Positions 16,176-24,817 of a DNA stretch of 44,762 nt are shown piece after piece. Positions within the stretch are counted from its first letter, which is position 1, and every line of letters begins with the position of its first letter. Source of the stretch: Bacillota bacterium (lineage in GTDB: Bacteria; Bacillota; UBA4882; UBA8346); the NCBI GenBank assembly GCA_023400055.1, contig JAEXFN010000032.1, positions 1 through 44,762 on the forward strand, written 5' to 3'. Under the pieces are notes generated by a model, which ran no database searches, was not told the origin of the DNA, and saw only the letters and a program-made list of their open reading frames with translations. The position numbers and the translations under genes are program-made.

Positions 16176-16985
16176 TTAGATTTCGAGGCCGTAAGCGCCT
16201 TCGACGAGCTCGGTCAGCCGGGCGACGAACCGGGCGGCGGGAGCGCCATCCATCACATCGTGGTCGATCAGGATCGTCATCTGCAGATACTCCCGGGGCT
16301 CGATCCGGTCCTCGCAGACGCCGGGTTTCTTGACGATCGAACCCAAGGCGCAACAGAGCGGTTGCAGGCTCACCGGAATGATCCAGCCGCTCACTTTGCC
16401 GATCATTCCCACCGAGGTCACCACCACGGTGCCCGACAGCTCTTTCAACAGAAAGGGGCGCTTGAGGATGAACTTCCAGACCAGCAGCCGCAGGAACTGC
16501 GGCAGGGCCAGGTAAAGCCGCATCACCTTTTTGGAGGAATTTTCGCCGAGCACATAGTCTTGAGCGTCATGGACCGGCTGCTCCTTGGCGGCCTTGATCT
16601 CCTCCTGAATGGCGGCGCAGCTTTTTTCGTTCACCTTGCGGAGCACCACCGGCAGCGGGACCTTCTCCGGTCCGATCTCTTTCTCGACCAGCAGGGAGAT
16701 GTCGACGTCGTCGAAGAGGACCAGCCGGTTGCGGCCCAGGCGGATGGCGTGAGCCGTCTTGTGCTCGCTGACGGCCTGGGCGATGCAACGCAGGATCCAG
16801 GCGGTAAACGACAGTTCCGCCTTGGTTTGGCGGCGGTACTCCTTGATCCGCTGCCGGGCCAGGGTGACATCCAGCTCGATCAGCGCCTTGATATGGTGCT
16901 TGCGTAAGCCCAGGTAACCGACGTCCAGCGTGGCCTGGCGGCTGGACGGGAATTCCTTGATGGTGTGCCTCGCTCGTTCCGCCAT
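16176..16985 (-). CDS. Stand-alone 2-oxoacid dehydrogenase E2-type acyltransferase domain
   Basis: The protein of 269 residues matches the catalytic domain of dihydrolipoamide acyltransferases, ending in ILIDHDVMDGAPAARFV, where the family has DHRxxDG with catalytic histidine and aspartate. No lipoyl or E1-binding domain is present, so it is not a normal E2 core subunit. Possible roles are an acyltransferase acting on another carrier or a chloramphenicol-acetyltransferase-like enzyme; the substrate is unknown. The start is ATG at 16985, after a GGAAGGCGGTGG purine-rich stretch; a longer frame to 17048 has no support. It follows the GltD/NfnB-like gene by about 90 bases and is probably co-transcribed. 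Confidence 0.8.
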   Translation of the reverse strand: MAERARHTIKEFPSSRQATLDVGYLGLRKHHIKALIELDVTLARQRIKEYRRQTKAELSFTAWILRCIAQAVSEHKTAHAIRLGRNRLVLFDDVDISLLVEKEIGPEKVPLPVVLRKVNEKSCAAIQEEIKAAKEQPVHDAQDYVLGENSSKKVMRLYLALPQFLRLLVWKFILKRPFLLKELSGTVVVTSVGMIGKVSGWIIPVSLQPLCCALGSIVKKPGVCEDRIEPREYLQMTILIDHDVMDGAPAARFVARLTELVEGAYGLEI

Positions 16986-17072
16986 GAAACCACCGCCTTC
17001 CCTTCCCGTTCCATTTCGCCGCCGCCCGGCAATCTCCTGCCGGGCCACGCCACGCCGCGTTAGGTTGTTCCC

Positions 17073-18344
17073 TCAGGCCGGCAATCCCTCGGCCTGGCTG
17101 TCGGCCGCGCCGTCTTCCTGCCGGACGTATTCGTCGATGGCTTCGGCCGTCCGTTTGGCGATATTCACCGCTTCCACCACCGTTTTGGCGCCGGTGACCA
17201 CGTCGCCCGAGGCGAAGACCCCCGCCCGGGTGGTCCGGCCGACCGCGTCGGTGATCAGCAGCCCGTAATCGTTGGTCTTCAGCCCCTCATTATGGTCCAC
17301 GATGTTGCTGCGCGGGTTCTGGCTGATGGCGATGATCACCGAATCCGCCCTGAACAACTCCACCCGATCGTCGTTGACGTAGGCCTTTTCGCCGTGGGCG
17401 CCGACGGTTTCCTTCACCCGGACGTATTTTACCCCTTCGTCGACGATCTCAACCGGCGCCGCGAAATACTGGAATTGGACCCCGTCCATCTTGGCGTACT
17501 CGAAATCGAGCAGGTTGGCGGTGATCTCGTTGACCCCCCGGATGAACAGGATATAGACCTCACGGCCCCCTTTGCGGATGGCGGTCCGGGCTACATCCAT
17601 CGCCACGTTGCCGGCGCCGATGATCACCACCGTCTTGCCCAGGTCGTAGACGTCGGGATTCTTGAGATAGTTGATGGCATAATGGACATGGCCCAGGCTC
17701 TCGCCCTTGATGCGCAGGATGCGCGGCTGCCAGACCCCGGTGCCGATGAAGATGGCCCGGTAGCCGTCGCGGAACAGGTCATCCAGCCCCAGCAGCGGGC
17801 CGATCATGATATTCGGCCGGATCTTGATGCGCATATGGAGCAGGGTCCGTTTGAGCTTCTCCAGGATGATCTTGGGCAGCCGGAAGTCGGGAATGCCGTA
17901 TTGCATCACCCCGCCGATCTGCTCCTCGGCCTCGAAGATGGTGATATCGTAACCCTTGAGCGCCAGCATCAAGGCGACCGTCAGCCCGGCCGGCCCCGAG
18001 CCGACGATGGCGATCCTGCGGTAGCGGCGTTCCCCCGCTTCGGGCAGCACCTTGTCCAGGTAATACTCGGAAATGTAATTCTCGATGGAGCTGAAATGAA
18101 TCGGGCTGCCTTTGCGGCCTAGAATACAGTGGCCCTCGCAGAATTTCTCGTGTGGGCAGATCAGCGAGCAGACCACCGATAACGGGTTGTTCAAAAAAAG
18201 CAGCTCGCCGGCTTGGCTGATATCGCCGTCCAGCAAGCGGCGGATGACTTCGTTGATGGGCGTCGCCACCGGACAGCCCGCCTGGCATTGCGGCTTCTTG
18301 CACATCAAACAGCGTTTGGCTTCCTCGATAATGTGTTGGCTCAT
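17073..18344 (-). CDS. GltD/NfnB-like NAD(P)H-dependent iron-sulfur flavoprotein
   Basis: This is an oxidoreductase of the glutamate synthase small-chain family. The 423 residues open with iron-sulfur ligands C12, C15, C20, C24 (CLMCKKPQCQAGC) and C59, C63, C69, C73. They continue with an FAD-binding fold (RIAIVGSGPAGLTVAL), a NAD(P)-binding fold (VVIIGAGNVAMDVA) and the C-terminal GVFASGDVVTGAKTV segment. No glutamate synthase large subunit or NfnA partner is adjacent, so the electron acceptor is uncertain. The start ATG at 18344 lies seven bases after AAGGAG; a longer frame to 18449 runs through the promoter. The promoter upstream carries TGTGA boxes, which suggests redox or carbon-status control. 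Confidence 0.87.
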   Translation of the reverse strand: MSQHIIEEAKRCLMCKKPQCQAGCPVATPINEVIRRLLDGDISQAGELLFLNNPLSVVCSLICPHEKFCEGHCILGRKGSPIHFSSIENYISEYYLDKVLPEAGERRYRRIAIVGSGPAGLTVALMLALKGYDITIFEAEEQIGGVMQYGIPDFRLPKIILEKLKRTLLHMRIKIRPNIMIGPLLGLDDLFRDGYRAIFIGTGVWQPRILRIKGESLGHVHYAINYLKNPDVYDLGKTVVIIGAGNVAMDVARTAIRKGGREVYILFIRGVNEITANLLDFEYAKMDGVQFQYFAAPVEIVDEGVKYVRVKETVGAHGEKAYVNDDRVELFRADSVIIAISQNPRSNIVDHNEGLKTNDYGLLITDAVGRTTRAGVFASGDVVTGAKTVVEAVNIAKRTAEAIDEYVRQEDGAADSQAEGLPA

Positions 18345-18437
18345 TCGGATACTCCTTCGACCTCCCGGCTGACCCGCCGCCGTAAATCCGCAGCGGCGCC
18401 ATCCTATGATTGAGCGACTGATTTTTTCGCTAGCGTT

Positions 18438-18585
18438 ATTATAATTCAAAACCGATCACAAAACTATCGATTTTCGATTTTTTCTACTATTTTTAACTTC
18501 ATTGTGCAAACAATCACAATTAATTTTATTTTAGCAATTGTTCCGAAAATCACAAACAAAATCGATGTTTGTGTAAAAAATCACA
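18438..18585 (-). promoter_or_regulatory. Promoter with four TGTGA boxes
   Basis: On the minus strand a TATAAT box lies at 18438-18443, about 90 bases before the start codon at 18344. Upstream, TGTGA occurs four times in the same direction (plus-strand TCACA at 18456, 18514, 18550 and 18581). The second forms the near-palindrome TTGTGCAAACAATCACAA on the plus strand (18503-18520), matching 15 or so of the 18 positions of a Rex-type box and also resembling a Crp/Fnr site. Another inverted repeat is CACAAACA with TGTTTGTG (about 18551-18573). The -35 box is poor, which fits activator dependence. The regulator is not identified. Confidence 0.5.
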
Positions 18586-18667
18586 ACTTAAAATATACGA
18601 AGCATAATCCAATCGCTTAATCATGTTGCGTTGAAGCCAAACGGGTGCAAGACGATTCTTCCCAAAT

Positions 18668-18695
18668 AAAAAACCCGGCCGAAGCCGGGTTTTTT
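18668..18695 (-). terminator. Terminator downstream of groEL
   Basis: A perfect 12-bp stem (AAAAAACCCGGC with GCCGGGTTTTTT) closes on the four-base loop CGAA. It is followed by T residues on either strand, so it may act in both directions. It lies about 30 bases past the groEL stop codon. Confidence 0.92.
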
Positions 18696-18723
18696 ACACT
18701 TAATTTTAAGTTGCGGGTATTGC

Positions 18724-20355
18724 TCAGTCCATACCCATTCCGCCGGGCATACCACCAGGCATGCCACCGGGCATGGGTTTATCTTTCTCAGGAATATCGG
18801 TGACCAGGCATTCGGTGGTCAGGAGCATTGCCGCGATACTGGCGGCGTTTTGAAGCGCGCTCCGGGTAACCTTGGCCGGGTCGACGATACCGGCTTGAAT
18901 CATATTGACGTACTCGCCGGTTAACGCGTTGAAACCTTTGCCGGTCTCCAAAGCGCTAACTTTCTCGACGATAACCGAGCCTTCCACACCGGCGTTATTG
19001 GCGATCTGACGCAGCGGTTCGGACAAGGCTTTCTTGACGATCTGAACGCCCGTGGCGACATCGCCGCTGGCCTCGACCTTATCTAATGCCGGGGCAATCT
19101 GCAGCAGGGTCACACCACCACCGGATACGACTCCCTCTTCTACTGCGGCGCGGGTCGCGGAGAGCGCGTCCTCGATCCGGTGCTTCTTCTCTTTCATTTC
19201 GGTCTCAGTGGCTGCGCCAACTTGGATGACGGCTACGCCGCCGGACAATTTGGCCAGGCGTTCTTGGAGTTTTTCCCGGTCATAATCGGAGCTGGTGTCA
19301 TCGATCTGCAGCTTAATTTGACCGATCCGGTTCTTGATCTCTTGCGCGTTGCCGTGGCCGTCAACGATGGTGGTCTCTTCTTTGGTGATCTTAATCTGAC
19401 GGGCGGTACCGAGCAGTTCCGGCGTGGCGTTCTCCAGGGTCATTCCGACATCCTCGGAGATGACCTGGCCGCCGGTGACGACGGCGATGTCGCTCAGCAT
19501 GGCTTTGCGGCGGTCCCCGAAGCCGGGGGCTTTCACGGCGACGACGTTGAGGACGCCGCGCAATTTATTCACGACCAAGGTCGCCAGGGCTTCGCCCTCG
19601 ACATCCTCGGCGATGATGACCAACGGTTTGCCGCGTTGGATGATCTTCTCCAGGATCGGCAGCAAGTCTTTGATCAGGGAGATTTTCTTATCGGTGATCA
19701 GGATGTACGGCTCGTCGAGCACGGCCTCCATCCGGTCGGAATCGGTCGCCATGTACGGGGAAACATAGCCGCGGTCGAATTGCATGCCTTCGACCACTTC
19801 CAGATTGGTCCCCATGGTCTGGGATTCCTCGACGGTGATCACGCCGTCTTTGCCGACTTTCTCCATGGCTTCGGCGATCAGTTTGCCGATCTCCTCATCC
19901 GCGGCGGAAATCGCGGCGACGTGGGTGATATCTTCTTTGCTATCCACCGATTTGCTGACTTTCTTAATCTCTTCGACGACCGTGGCGACGGCTTTCTCGA
20001 TGCCCTTCTTGAGGATCATCGGGTTGGCGCCGGCGGCGACGTTCTTCAAGCCTTCGTGAACCATCGCCTGAGCGAGCAAGGTCGCGGTGGTGGTGCCATC
20101 ACCGGCGATATCATTGGTTTTGGTGGCGACTTCTTTGGCCAACTGGGCGCCCATGTTTTCAAAGGGGTTTTCCAGTTCGATCTCTTTGGCGATGGTCACG
20201 CCGTCATTGGTGATGGTCGGCGAACCGTATTTTTTATCCAGGACAACATTGCGTCCTTTCGGGCCGAGGGTGACTTTAACGGCATCGGCTAAGGTATTGA
20301 CGCCGCGTTCCAGGGCGTGACGCGCATCTTCTGCGAATAGAATTTGTTTGGCCAT
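18724..20355 (-). CDS. groL: Chaperonin GroEL (60 kDa)
   Basis: This ATP-driven chaperonin subunit forms the double ring that folds proteins together with GroES. The 543 residues carry the ATP-binding stretch NDIAGDGTTTATLLAQ, the apical and intermediate segments, and the usual C-terminal Gly-Gly-Met repeats ending GGMGMD. The length is normal. The start ATG is preceded by GGAGGGAAAG. It lies 23 bases after groES under the shared CIRCE-controlled promoter, and a strong terminator follows. Confidence 0.98.
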   Translation of the reverse strand: MAKQILFAEDARHALERGVNTLADAVKVTLGPKGRNVVLDKKYGSPTITNDGVTIAKEIELENPFENMGAQLAKEVATKTNDIAGDGTTTATLLAQAMVHEGLKNVAAGANPMILKKGIEKAVATVVEEIKKVSKSVDSKEDITHVAAISAADEEIGKLIAEAMEKVGKDGVITVEESQTMGTNLEVVEGMQFDRGYVSPYMATDSDRMEAVLDEPYILITDKKISLIKDLLPILEKIIQRGKPLVIIAEDVEGEALATLVVNKLRGVLNVVAVKAPGFGDRRKAMLSDIAVVTGGQVISEDVGMTLENATPELLGTARQIKITKEETTIVDGHGNAQEIKNRIGQIKLQIDDTSSDYDREKLQERLAKLSGGVAVIQVGAATETEMKEKKHRIEDALSATRAAVEEGVVSGGGVTLLQIAPALDKVEASGDVATGVQIVKKALSEPLRQIANNAGVEGSVIVEKVSALETGKGFNALTGEYVNMIQAGIVDPAKVTRSALQNAASIAAMLLTTECLVTDIPEKDKPMPGGMPGGMPGGMGMD

Positions 20356-20378
20356 TTCTTTCCCTCCTTAATTAGGTA

Positions 20379-20666
20379 TTATTGAACGATAGCCAGAATA
20401 TCGGACTCTTTCAATACCATGTATTCCTCGCCGTCCAGTTTCACTTCGGTGCCGGCGTATTTGGCGAATAAAACGCGATCGCCCTCTTTGACGTCCAAAG
20501 CAACACGTTGACCGTTGTCGAGCACTTTCCCGGCGCCAACCGCCAACACCTTGCCCATTTGCGGTTTCTCTTTCGCGGTATCCGGCAACACAATGCCACT
20601 CTTCGTCTTTTCTTCACTCTCTAAGACTTTAATAACGACTCTCTCTCCCAAAGGTTTGATATTCAT
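20379..20666 (-). CDS. groS: Co-chaperonin GroES (10 kDa)
   Basis: This is the lid of the GroEL chamber, 95 residues beginning MNIKPLGERVVIKV, with the mobile loop EEKTKSGIVLPDTAKEKP and the C-terminal segment ESDILAIV. The start ATG at 20666 follows GGAGGG by about six bases; an earlier ATG at 20711 overlaps the CIRCE operator and is excluded. It is the first gene of groES-groEL. Confidence 0.98.
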   Translation of the reverse strand: MNIKPLGERVVIKVLESEEKTKSGIVLPDTAKEKPQMGKVLAVGAGKVLDNGQRVALDVKEGDRVLFAKYAGTEVKLDGEEYMVLKESDILAIVQ

Positions 20667-20700
20667 TATTTCCCTCCTCTCAGAATATTGGAACTTGTTA

Positions 20701-20727
20701 TTAGCACTCATCGATGGCGAGTGCTAA
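20701..20727. promoter_or_regulatory. CIRCE operator (HrcA site)
   Basis: TTAGCACTC (20701-20709) and GAGTGCTAA (20719-20727) form the perfect inverted repeat with a 9-base spacer, the classic target of the HrcA heat-shock repressor. It overlaps the expected transcription start of groES. hrcA itself is not in the window. Confidence 0.97.
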
Positions 20728-20739
20728 CTCTCAAAATCG

Positions 20740-20768
20740 ATTTTATATAACTCTAGGCAGATTGGCAA
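20740..20768 (-). promoter_or_regulatory. Sigma-A-type promoter of groES-groEL
   Basis: On the minus strand TTGCCA (20763-20768) and TAAAAT (20740-20745) are separated by 17 bases. Each matches five of six consensus positions. Transcription would start near 20732, just before the CIRCE element. Confidence 0.75.
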
Positions 20769-20917
20769 GATTGCCTAATCGCCATATATCCTAATATACC
20801 TTAATCATGGTTAATTTATCAAAATTAGCTAGTTTATTCTTCACCATATTCTATTTTACTCAAAATACCGTTTTACTTCGTCCGATATCCGGGCATTCTA
20901 ACTGCGGGAGAAGAAAT

Positions 20918-21862
20918 ATGCTGCCACAAACGCTGAAACCCATGCTGGCGACGCTGGCCGAACCTTTCGATTCACCGGATTATCTTTACGAGATCAAATG
21001 GGATGGTTACCGCTGCCTGGCTTTTATCGATGGTTCGACCCGTTTGCAAAGCCGCAATTCCAAAGCGATTACCGCTATCTTTCCCGAATTACAGCAGATT
21101 CATAAAAAAATTCGCCGCTCCGGAGTCATCCTGGACGGCGAGATCATCGCCCTGCGCGATCAGAAGCCGAACTTCGCCGAACTCCAAAAAAGGGCGCAAT
21201 TGCGGAACGAGGACCAAATCCGGCTCGTTTCGCAAAGGATCCCCGTCGTTTATGTAGTGTTTGACTTGTTGTACCTCAACCAGCGATCCGTTTTACAAAA
21301 GCCGTTGCTGGAACGCCGCGCGCTGCTGGAAGAAGTCTTGCTGCCGACCGATGAGCTGATTTTGACCAGCCCAGTGGCCGGGCAAGGCCGGGCTTACTTT
21401 CAAGTCACCCGGGAACTCCGACTGGAAGGGGTCATCGCCAAGCAGCGCGACAGCCTGTACCATCCGGGGAAACGGGTCAAAAACTGGCTAAAGTTCAAAC
21501 ATAAGCGCACCGGGGTCTTTATTATCTGTGGCTACGTGGAGCATTCCAGCGGGCGGGGCGAGCTGAGCTCTTTGCTGGTAGGAGCTTACCGGGATGATCT
21601 TTTAAAACCGTTCGGGTTGGTCGGAACCGGATTCACCGTCAAAGAGTTGGAATGGATTCACCGGGAACTCCGGGCGATCCGGACCGAAATCTGTCCGTTT
21701 AATAGTAAACTCCAAGCGCTGAAGGGCTTAACCTGGACGCGGCCGATTATCGTTTGCGAGGTCGAATACCTGGAACTAACCGATGAGGGCAGCCTCCGTC
21801 AGCCGCTCTTTCTCCGCTTCCGGCCCGAATTAAAGGTGGCGGACTGCCGATTTGAGGGATAA
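20918..21862 (+). CDS. ligD: ATP-dependent DNA ligase, LigD ligase domain
   Basis: This ligase of the non-homologous end-joining type seals nicks using ATP. The 314 residues show motif I EIKWDG with the adenylated lysine K27, motif III-like VVYVVFDLLYL, motif IV EGVIAK and motif V NWLKFKHKRTG, then an OB-fold C-terminus. The start ATG at 20918 follows GGGAG by nine bases; an ATG at 20807 would add an unrelated hydrophobic N-terminus. The polymerase domain is in the next gene, two bases after the stop. No phosphoesterase domain is present, and no ku gene is visible nearby. The gene diverges from groES. Confidence 0.9.
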   Translation: MLPQTLKPMLATLAEPFDSPDYLYEIKWDGYRCLAFIDGSTRLQSRNSKAITAIFPELQQIHKKIRRSGVILDGEIIALRDQKPNFAELQKRAQLRNEDQIRLVSQRIPVVYVVFDLLYLNQRSVLQKPLLERRALLEEVLLPTDELILTSPVAGQGRAYFQVTRELRLEGVIAKQRDSLYHPGKRVKNWLKFKHKRTGVFIICGYVEHSSGRGELSSLLVGAYRDDLLKPFGLVGTGFTVKELEWIHRELRAIRTEICPFNSKLQALKGLTWTRPIIVCEVEYLELTDEGSLRQPLFLRFRPELKVADCRFEG

Positions 21863-21864
21863 AA

Positions 21865-22746
21865 ATGACAACGCTGGTCTTCAACAAATACCATATTCCC
21901 GTCAAAAACTTGGATAAAGTATTTTGGCCCGCAGAGGGTTACACCAAAGCCGATCTGATGAAATATTACGCGGCCGTCTGGCCGTTTCTAAAGCCGCATC
22001 TGACCGGGCGGCCGGTCTCGTTGGTGCGCTATCCCGAGGGGATCAGCGGCAATTTCTTCTACCAGAAGGATGTCCCCGAACCGCCGGTATGGGTGGAAAC
22101 CACGCCGATCGAATCGGACGAACGCATCATCAATTATGCGCTGATCAACAATCCCGAAACCTTGATCTGGTCCATCAATCTCGGCTGCATCGAAGTCCAT
22201 CCCTGGTTGTCCCGGGTCGGACAGCTGGATTATCCGACTTATATCATTTTCGATCTCGATCCGATGGAACCGGCTACTTTCAGTGACGCCGTCCAAATCG
22301 CCTTGTACGTGAAGATTCTGCTGGATGAGCTGAACTTGCAAGCTTTCCCCAAAGTATCCGGCGCCACCGGAATCCATATTTACCTGCCGATTCAACCCCG
22401 CTATTCCTATAAAAAGACCAGTACCTTCGTGAAACGCCTCGGTGAAGTCATTATCCAGGCCTTTCCCCAGCTGGCGACCAACGAACGCAAAGTGCAAAAC
22501 CGGGCCGGGAAAATCTATATCGATCACCTGCAAAATCTGAAAGGAAAGACCATTGCCGCGGTTTACAGCGTCCGTCCTTTTCCCGGCGCTCCGGTTTCCG
22601 TGCCGGTTCGTTGGGAAGAACTGCGCGATGTGCATCCGGGCATGTATAATATTCAAAGCGCGCCGCAGCGCATTGAAAAAATCGGGGACCTTTTCCGGCC
22701 GCTGCTTACGCTGGAGCAAACTCTGCCCGACAAATTCTTGAAATGA
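21865..22746 (+). CDS. LigD polymerase (PolDom) primase-like protein
   Basis: This is an archaeo-eukaryotic-primase-type polymerase that fills gaps and adds nucleotides at broken ends, in 293 residues. Recognisable parts are NLDKVFWPAEGYTKADL at the N-terminus, FYQKDVP, the metal-binding IIFDLDP, VSGATGIHIYLPI, and IDHLQNLKGKTIAAVYS with RPFPGAPVSVPV near the C-terminus. The start ATG lies two bases after the ligase stop and is preceded by GAGGGA. Together the two genes supply the LigD activities as separate proteins, an arrangement known in some Bacillota. It converges on the EEP-family gene 12 bp away. Confidence 0.92.
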   Translation: MTTLVFNKYHIPVKNLDKVFWPAEGYTKADLMKYYAAVWPFLKPHLTGRPVSLVRYPEGISGNFFYQKDVPEPPVWVETTPIESDERIINYALINNPETLIWSINLGCIEVHPWLSRVGQLDYPTYIIFDLDPMEPATFSDAVQIALYVKILLDELNLQAFPKVSGATGIHIYLPIQPRYSYKKTSTFVKRLGEVIIQAFPQLATNERKVQNRAGKIYIDHLQNLKGKTIAAVYSVRPFPGAPVSVPVRWEELRDVHPGMYNIQSAPQRIEKIGDLFRPLLTLEQTLPDKFLK

Positions 22747-22758
22747 CCGTGCGCTTAT

Positions 22759-23646
22759 TTATTGGAGGAAGACCGGCTCGCCGGCGATGTTTTGATTGCT
22801 GACGGTCAGTTGGAGATCGGCGACCAACGGCAGATGGTCGGAAATATAATTCTCGTCGATCCGTAAACTATCCACCGCGAAATCCGGCGAAGCGAAAATA
22901 TAATCCATCCGCGGAATCAAGCTACCGTCCTTCACCCGGAAAGTGCCCTGCTGCTTCAGGCCGCACTGATCCTGAACATCCAGGAAATTGCCTTGAAAGA
23001 CCGAGACCGCGACATCGCCGTCGCTGCCGTTGAAGTCCCCGGTGATGATCAACGGGCCGCTCACTTTGCTGATGAATTGGGCGATCGCCGTGGCCTGCTG
23101 CCGCCGGTCCGATTCGGACAAACCGAGGTGGGTGGTTACGAAATTGACCCGGACGCCGTTCACCAGGATCTGTACAAAGCCAAAACTGCGCCGTTCCAGA
23201 TCGCCCGGCATCAGTTCGGTAAAGACACTGAGGATGGGGTAGCGGCTCAGGATCAGATTGCCGAAATTGCCATTGCTCCGTTCCAACGAAGCCGAATAGG
23301 CATAGGACATATTCAACCGCTGCGCCAGATCTTTCGGAATGTCCTCGAACCGGCTCTGGCTGGACCAGCCCCGTACCACCTCTTGCATTCCCACGATATC
23401 GGGGTGAACCGCTTCGATATAGCGGGCGATGCCCTCGAGATCATATTGGCCGTACCAGTTAACTCCGCTATGAATATTCAGAGTCATCACTTTTAAGGTT
23501 ACGGTTTGGCCGCCCTCGGCCGCGCCGATTGCTTCCGCCTTCACTGCAGTAGACACCCCCAGGGTTAAAAGCATGAGCACATATACCATGTATATTTTCA
23601 AGCCCCGCGATGGTGCCAAAAAAATACCGGATTTTTTACCCACCAA
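22759..23646 (-). CDS. Secreted endonuclease/exonuclease/phosphatase family protein
   Basis: This is a metal-dependent phosphoesterase of the EEP superfamily, which includes nucleases and sphingomyelinase or inositol phosphatase types; the substrate is unknown. After a hydrophobic segment (about 16-38) that looks like a signal or anchor, it shows MTLNIHSG, DIVGMQEV with the catalytic glutamate, VTTHLGLS, ITGDFNGS, MDYIFASPD and SDHLPLVADL, so the active site is complete. The start is TTG seven bases after GGAGG. It follows the VCBS-repeat gene by 15 bases and is probably in the same operon; both products appear to be exported. Confidence 0.85.
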   Translation of the reverse strand: MVGKKSGIFLAPSRGLKIYMVYVLMLLTLGVSTAVKAEAIGAAEGGQTVTLKVMTLNIHSGVNWYGQYDLEGIARYIEAVHPDIVGMQEVVRGWSSQSRFEDIPKDLAQRLNMSYAYSASLERSNGNFGNLILSRYPILSVFTELMPGDLERRSFGFVQILVNGVRVNFVTTHLGLSESDRRQQATAIAQFISKVSGPLIITGDFNGSDGDVAVSVFQGNFLDVQDQCGLKQQGTFRVKDGSLIPRMDYIFASPDFAVDSLRIDENYISDHLPLVADLQLTVSNQNIAGEPVFLQ

Positions 23647-23661
23647 AATATGGCCTCCAAA

Positions 23662-24657
23662 TTATTTCGCTAAAATTAACAGCCGCCGGGGATACGCGAT
23701 CAGTAGCAACTTGGAAGCTTGGGCGCCGCCGCGATCGTCGATAGCGACATCGATGAAACTGCTGCCGAATACCCGCTCTTTTTCGACCGGCCTCAGTCCG
23801 TTCCGATCGGGATCCCAGGCGTAAACATTCAACCGGCCGGTATCGGTCGCCGTAACCAGCCGGGAAGCTCCGGGCTGGCTGCTGATTTTCATCCCATAGA
23901 TTACGCCCCTCACTGGTCTTTTCAGGTGAGTCTGCTCCACCAGCTGATTTTTATCATTGAGGGCGAATACGTGCAAGTCGCCGGGCCTGTTGCTTGTGCC
24001 TTCCTCCATCACCACTTCCGCCCGGCCATCATCATTGAGATCGCCCACGGCGAGGCTGCGGATGTTGCCGACGGTCCGCTCCGTCTCGGCCAGCAATTGA
24101 AAACCGTTCTCCTTCAGCTGCCAAACTTGCAGGAGGTCATCGTATTGCTGCGCCGTGACCCGGCCGACCTTGGCCACCACCAATTCGGGGACACCGTCCC
24201 CATCGACATCGCCGCCGACCACATTCAAAGGCTGCTGAATGTTATGCGTTCCCTTGCGCACCAGTTCAATCTGGCCATTGACCCATTGATAAAGGTAGTA
24301 TTGGGTATTGGTCACCGCCAGGATCTGATTCTGGCCACCGCTAAATTTGCCGGTCGCGGCCCAAATCACGCTGCGATCTTCAAACAGGTTCGGGCTACGC
24401 CACTGCACAACCGGTTTGTTGTCGGGACCCAGGGTAAACCAGGCCAACAAGAGTTCACGGCCGGTATAATTCTTTCCGGCAACCACGTAATCGCTAATCC
24501 CGTCGTTATTAAGATCGGTCGCCTGAAGCTGAAACAAGCCCTCCATCAAAAAGTGATTATCCTGATAAACCAATCGGGAATCATTAAATGTCGCTCCGGT
24601 CTGCATAATCAAGAGCAAAACGAGCAAGACTATCCAATTGTGGGATATAGATTTCAT
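23662..24657 (-). CDS. Secreted VCBS/FG-GAP repeat protein
   Basis: This is a predicted exported beta-propeller-like protein of 331 residues with a signal peptide (about 8-23, ending TGA). Repeated calcium-binding-like blocks are visible: DLNNDGISDYVV, GDVDGDGVPELVVAK and GDLNDDGRAEVVM. Such repeats are found in surface and adhesion-type proteins, and no catalytic site is seen. The start ATG follows GGAGGGATACGC. The gene is divergent from the DUF4912 gene and leads into the EEP phosphoesterase, which suggests a shared extracellular task; its nature is unknown. Confidence 0.75.
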   Translation of the reverse strand: MKSISHNWIVLLVLLLIMQTGATFNDSRLVYQDNHFLMEGLFQLQATDLNNDGISDYVVAGKNYTGRELLLAWFTLGPDNKPVVQWRSPNLFEDRSVIWAATGKFSGGQNQILAVTNTQYYLYQWVNGQIELVRKGTHNIQQPLNVVGGDVDGDGVPELVVAKVGRVTAQQYDDLLQVWQLKENGFQLLAETERTVGNIRSLAVGDLNDDGRAEVVMEEGTSNRPGDLHVFALNDKNQLVEQTHLKRPVRGVIYGMKISSQPGASRLVTATDTGRLNVYAWDPDRNGLRPVEKERVFGSSFIDVAIDDRGGAQASKLLLIAYPRRLLILAK

Positions 24658-24817
24658 GCGTATCCCTCCTTTAAATTGAAGTTGGATAGGTTTTCATCAA
24701 ATAGCGGCAATTGCGCTAGGTATAGAATTCGCTTTTCCGGGCGCGGTTTCCTTCCCCGACGATGCAGATCCTATTCCCATCATCGCAACCGCGCATCGCC
24801 AGGCAATGTTTTCCTGA

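Noticed and set aside
15666..16353. Several open frames of 74-143 codons over array 2
   Set aside because: They overlap on both strands, follow the repeat period, lack start signals, and one runs into the acyltransferase gene.
19180..20292. 370-codon plus-strand frame opposite groEL
   Set aside because: It is a typical antisense shadow of groEL codon usage (Asp/Gly/Phe-rich), not a gene.
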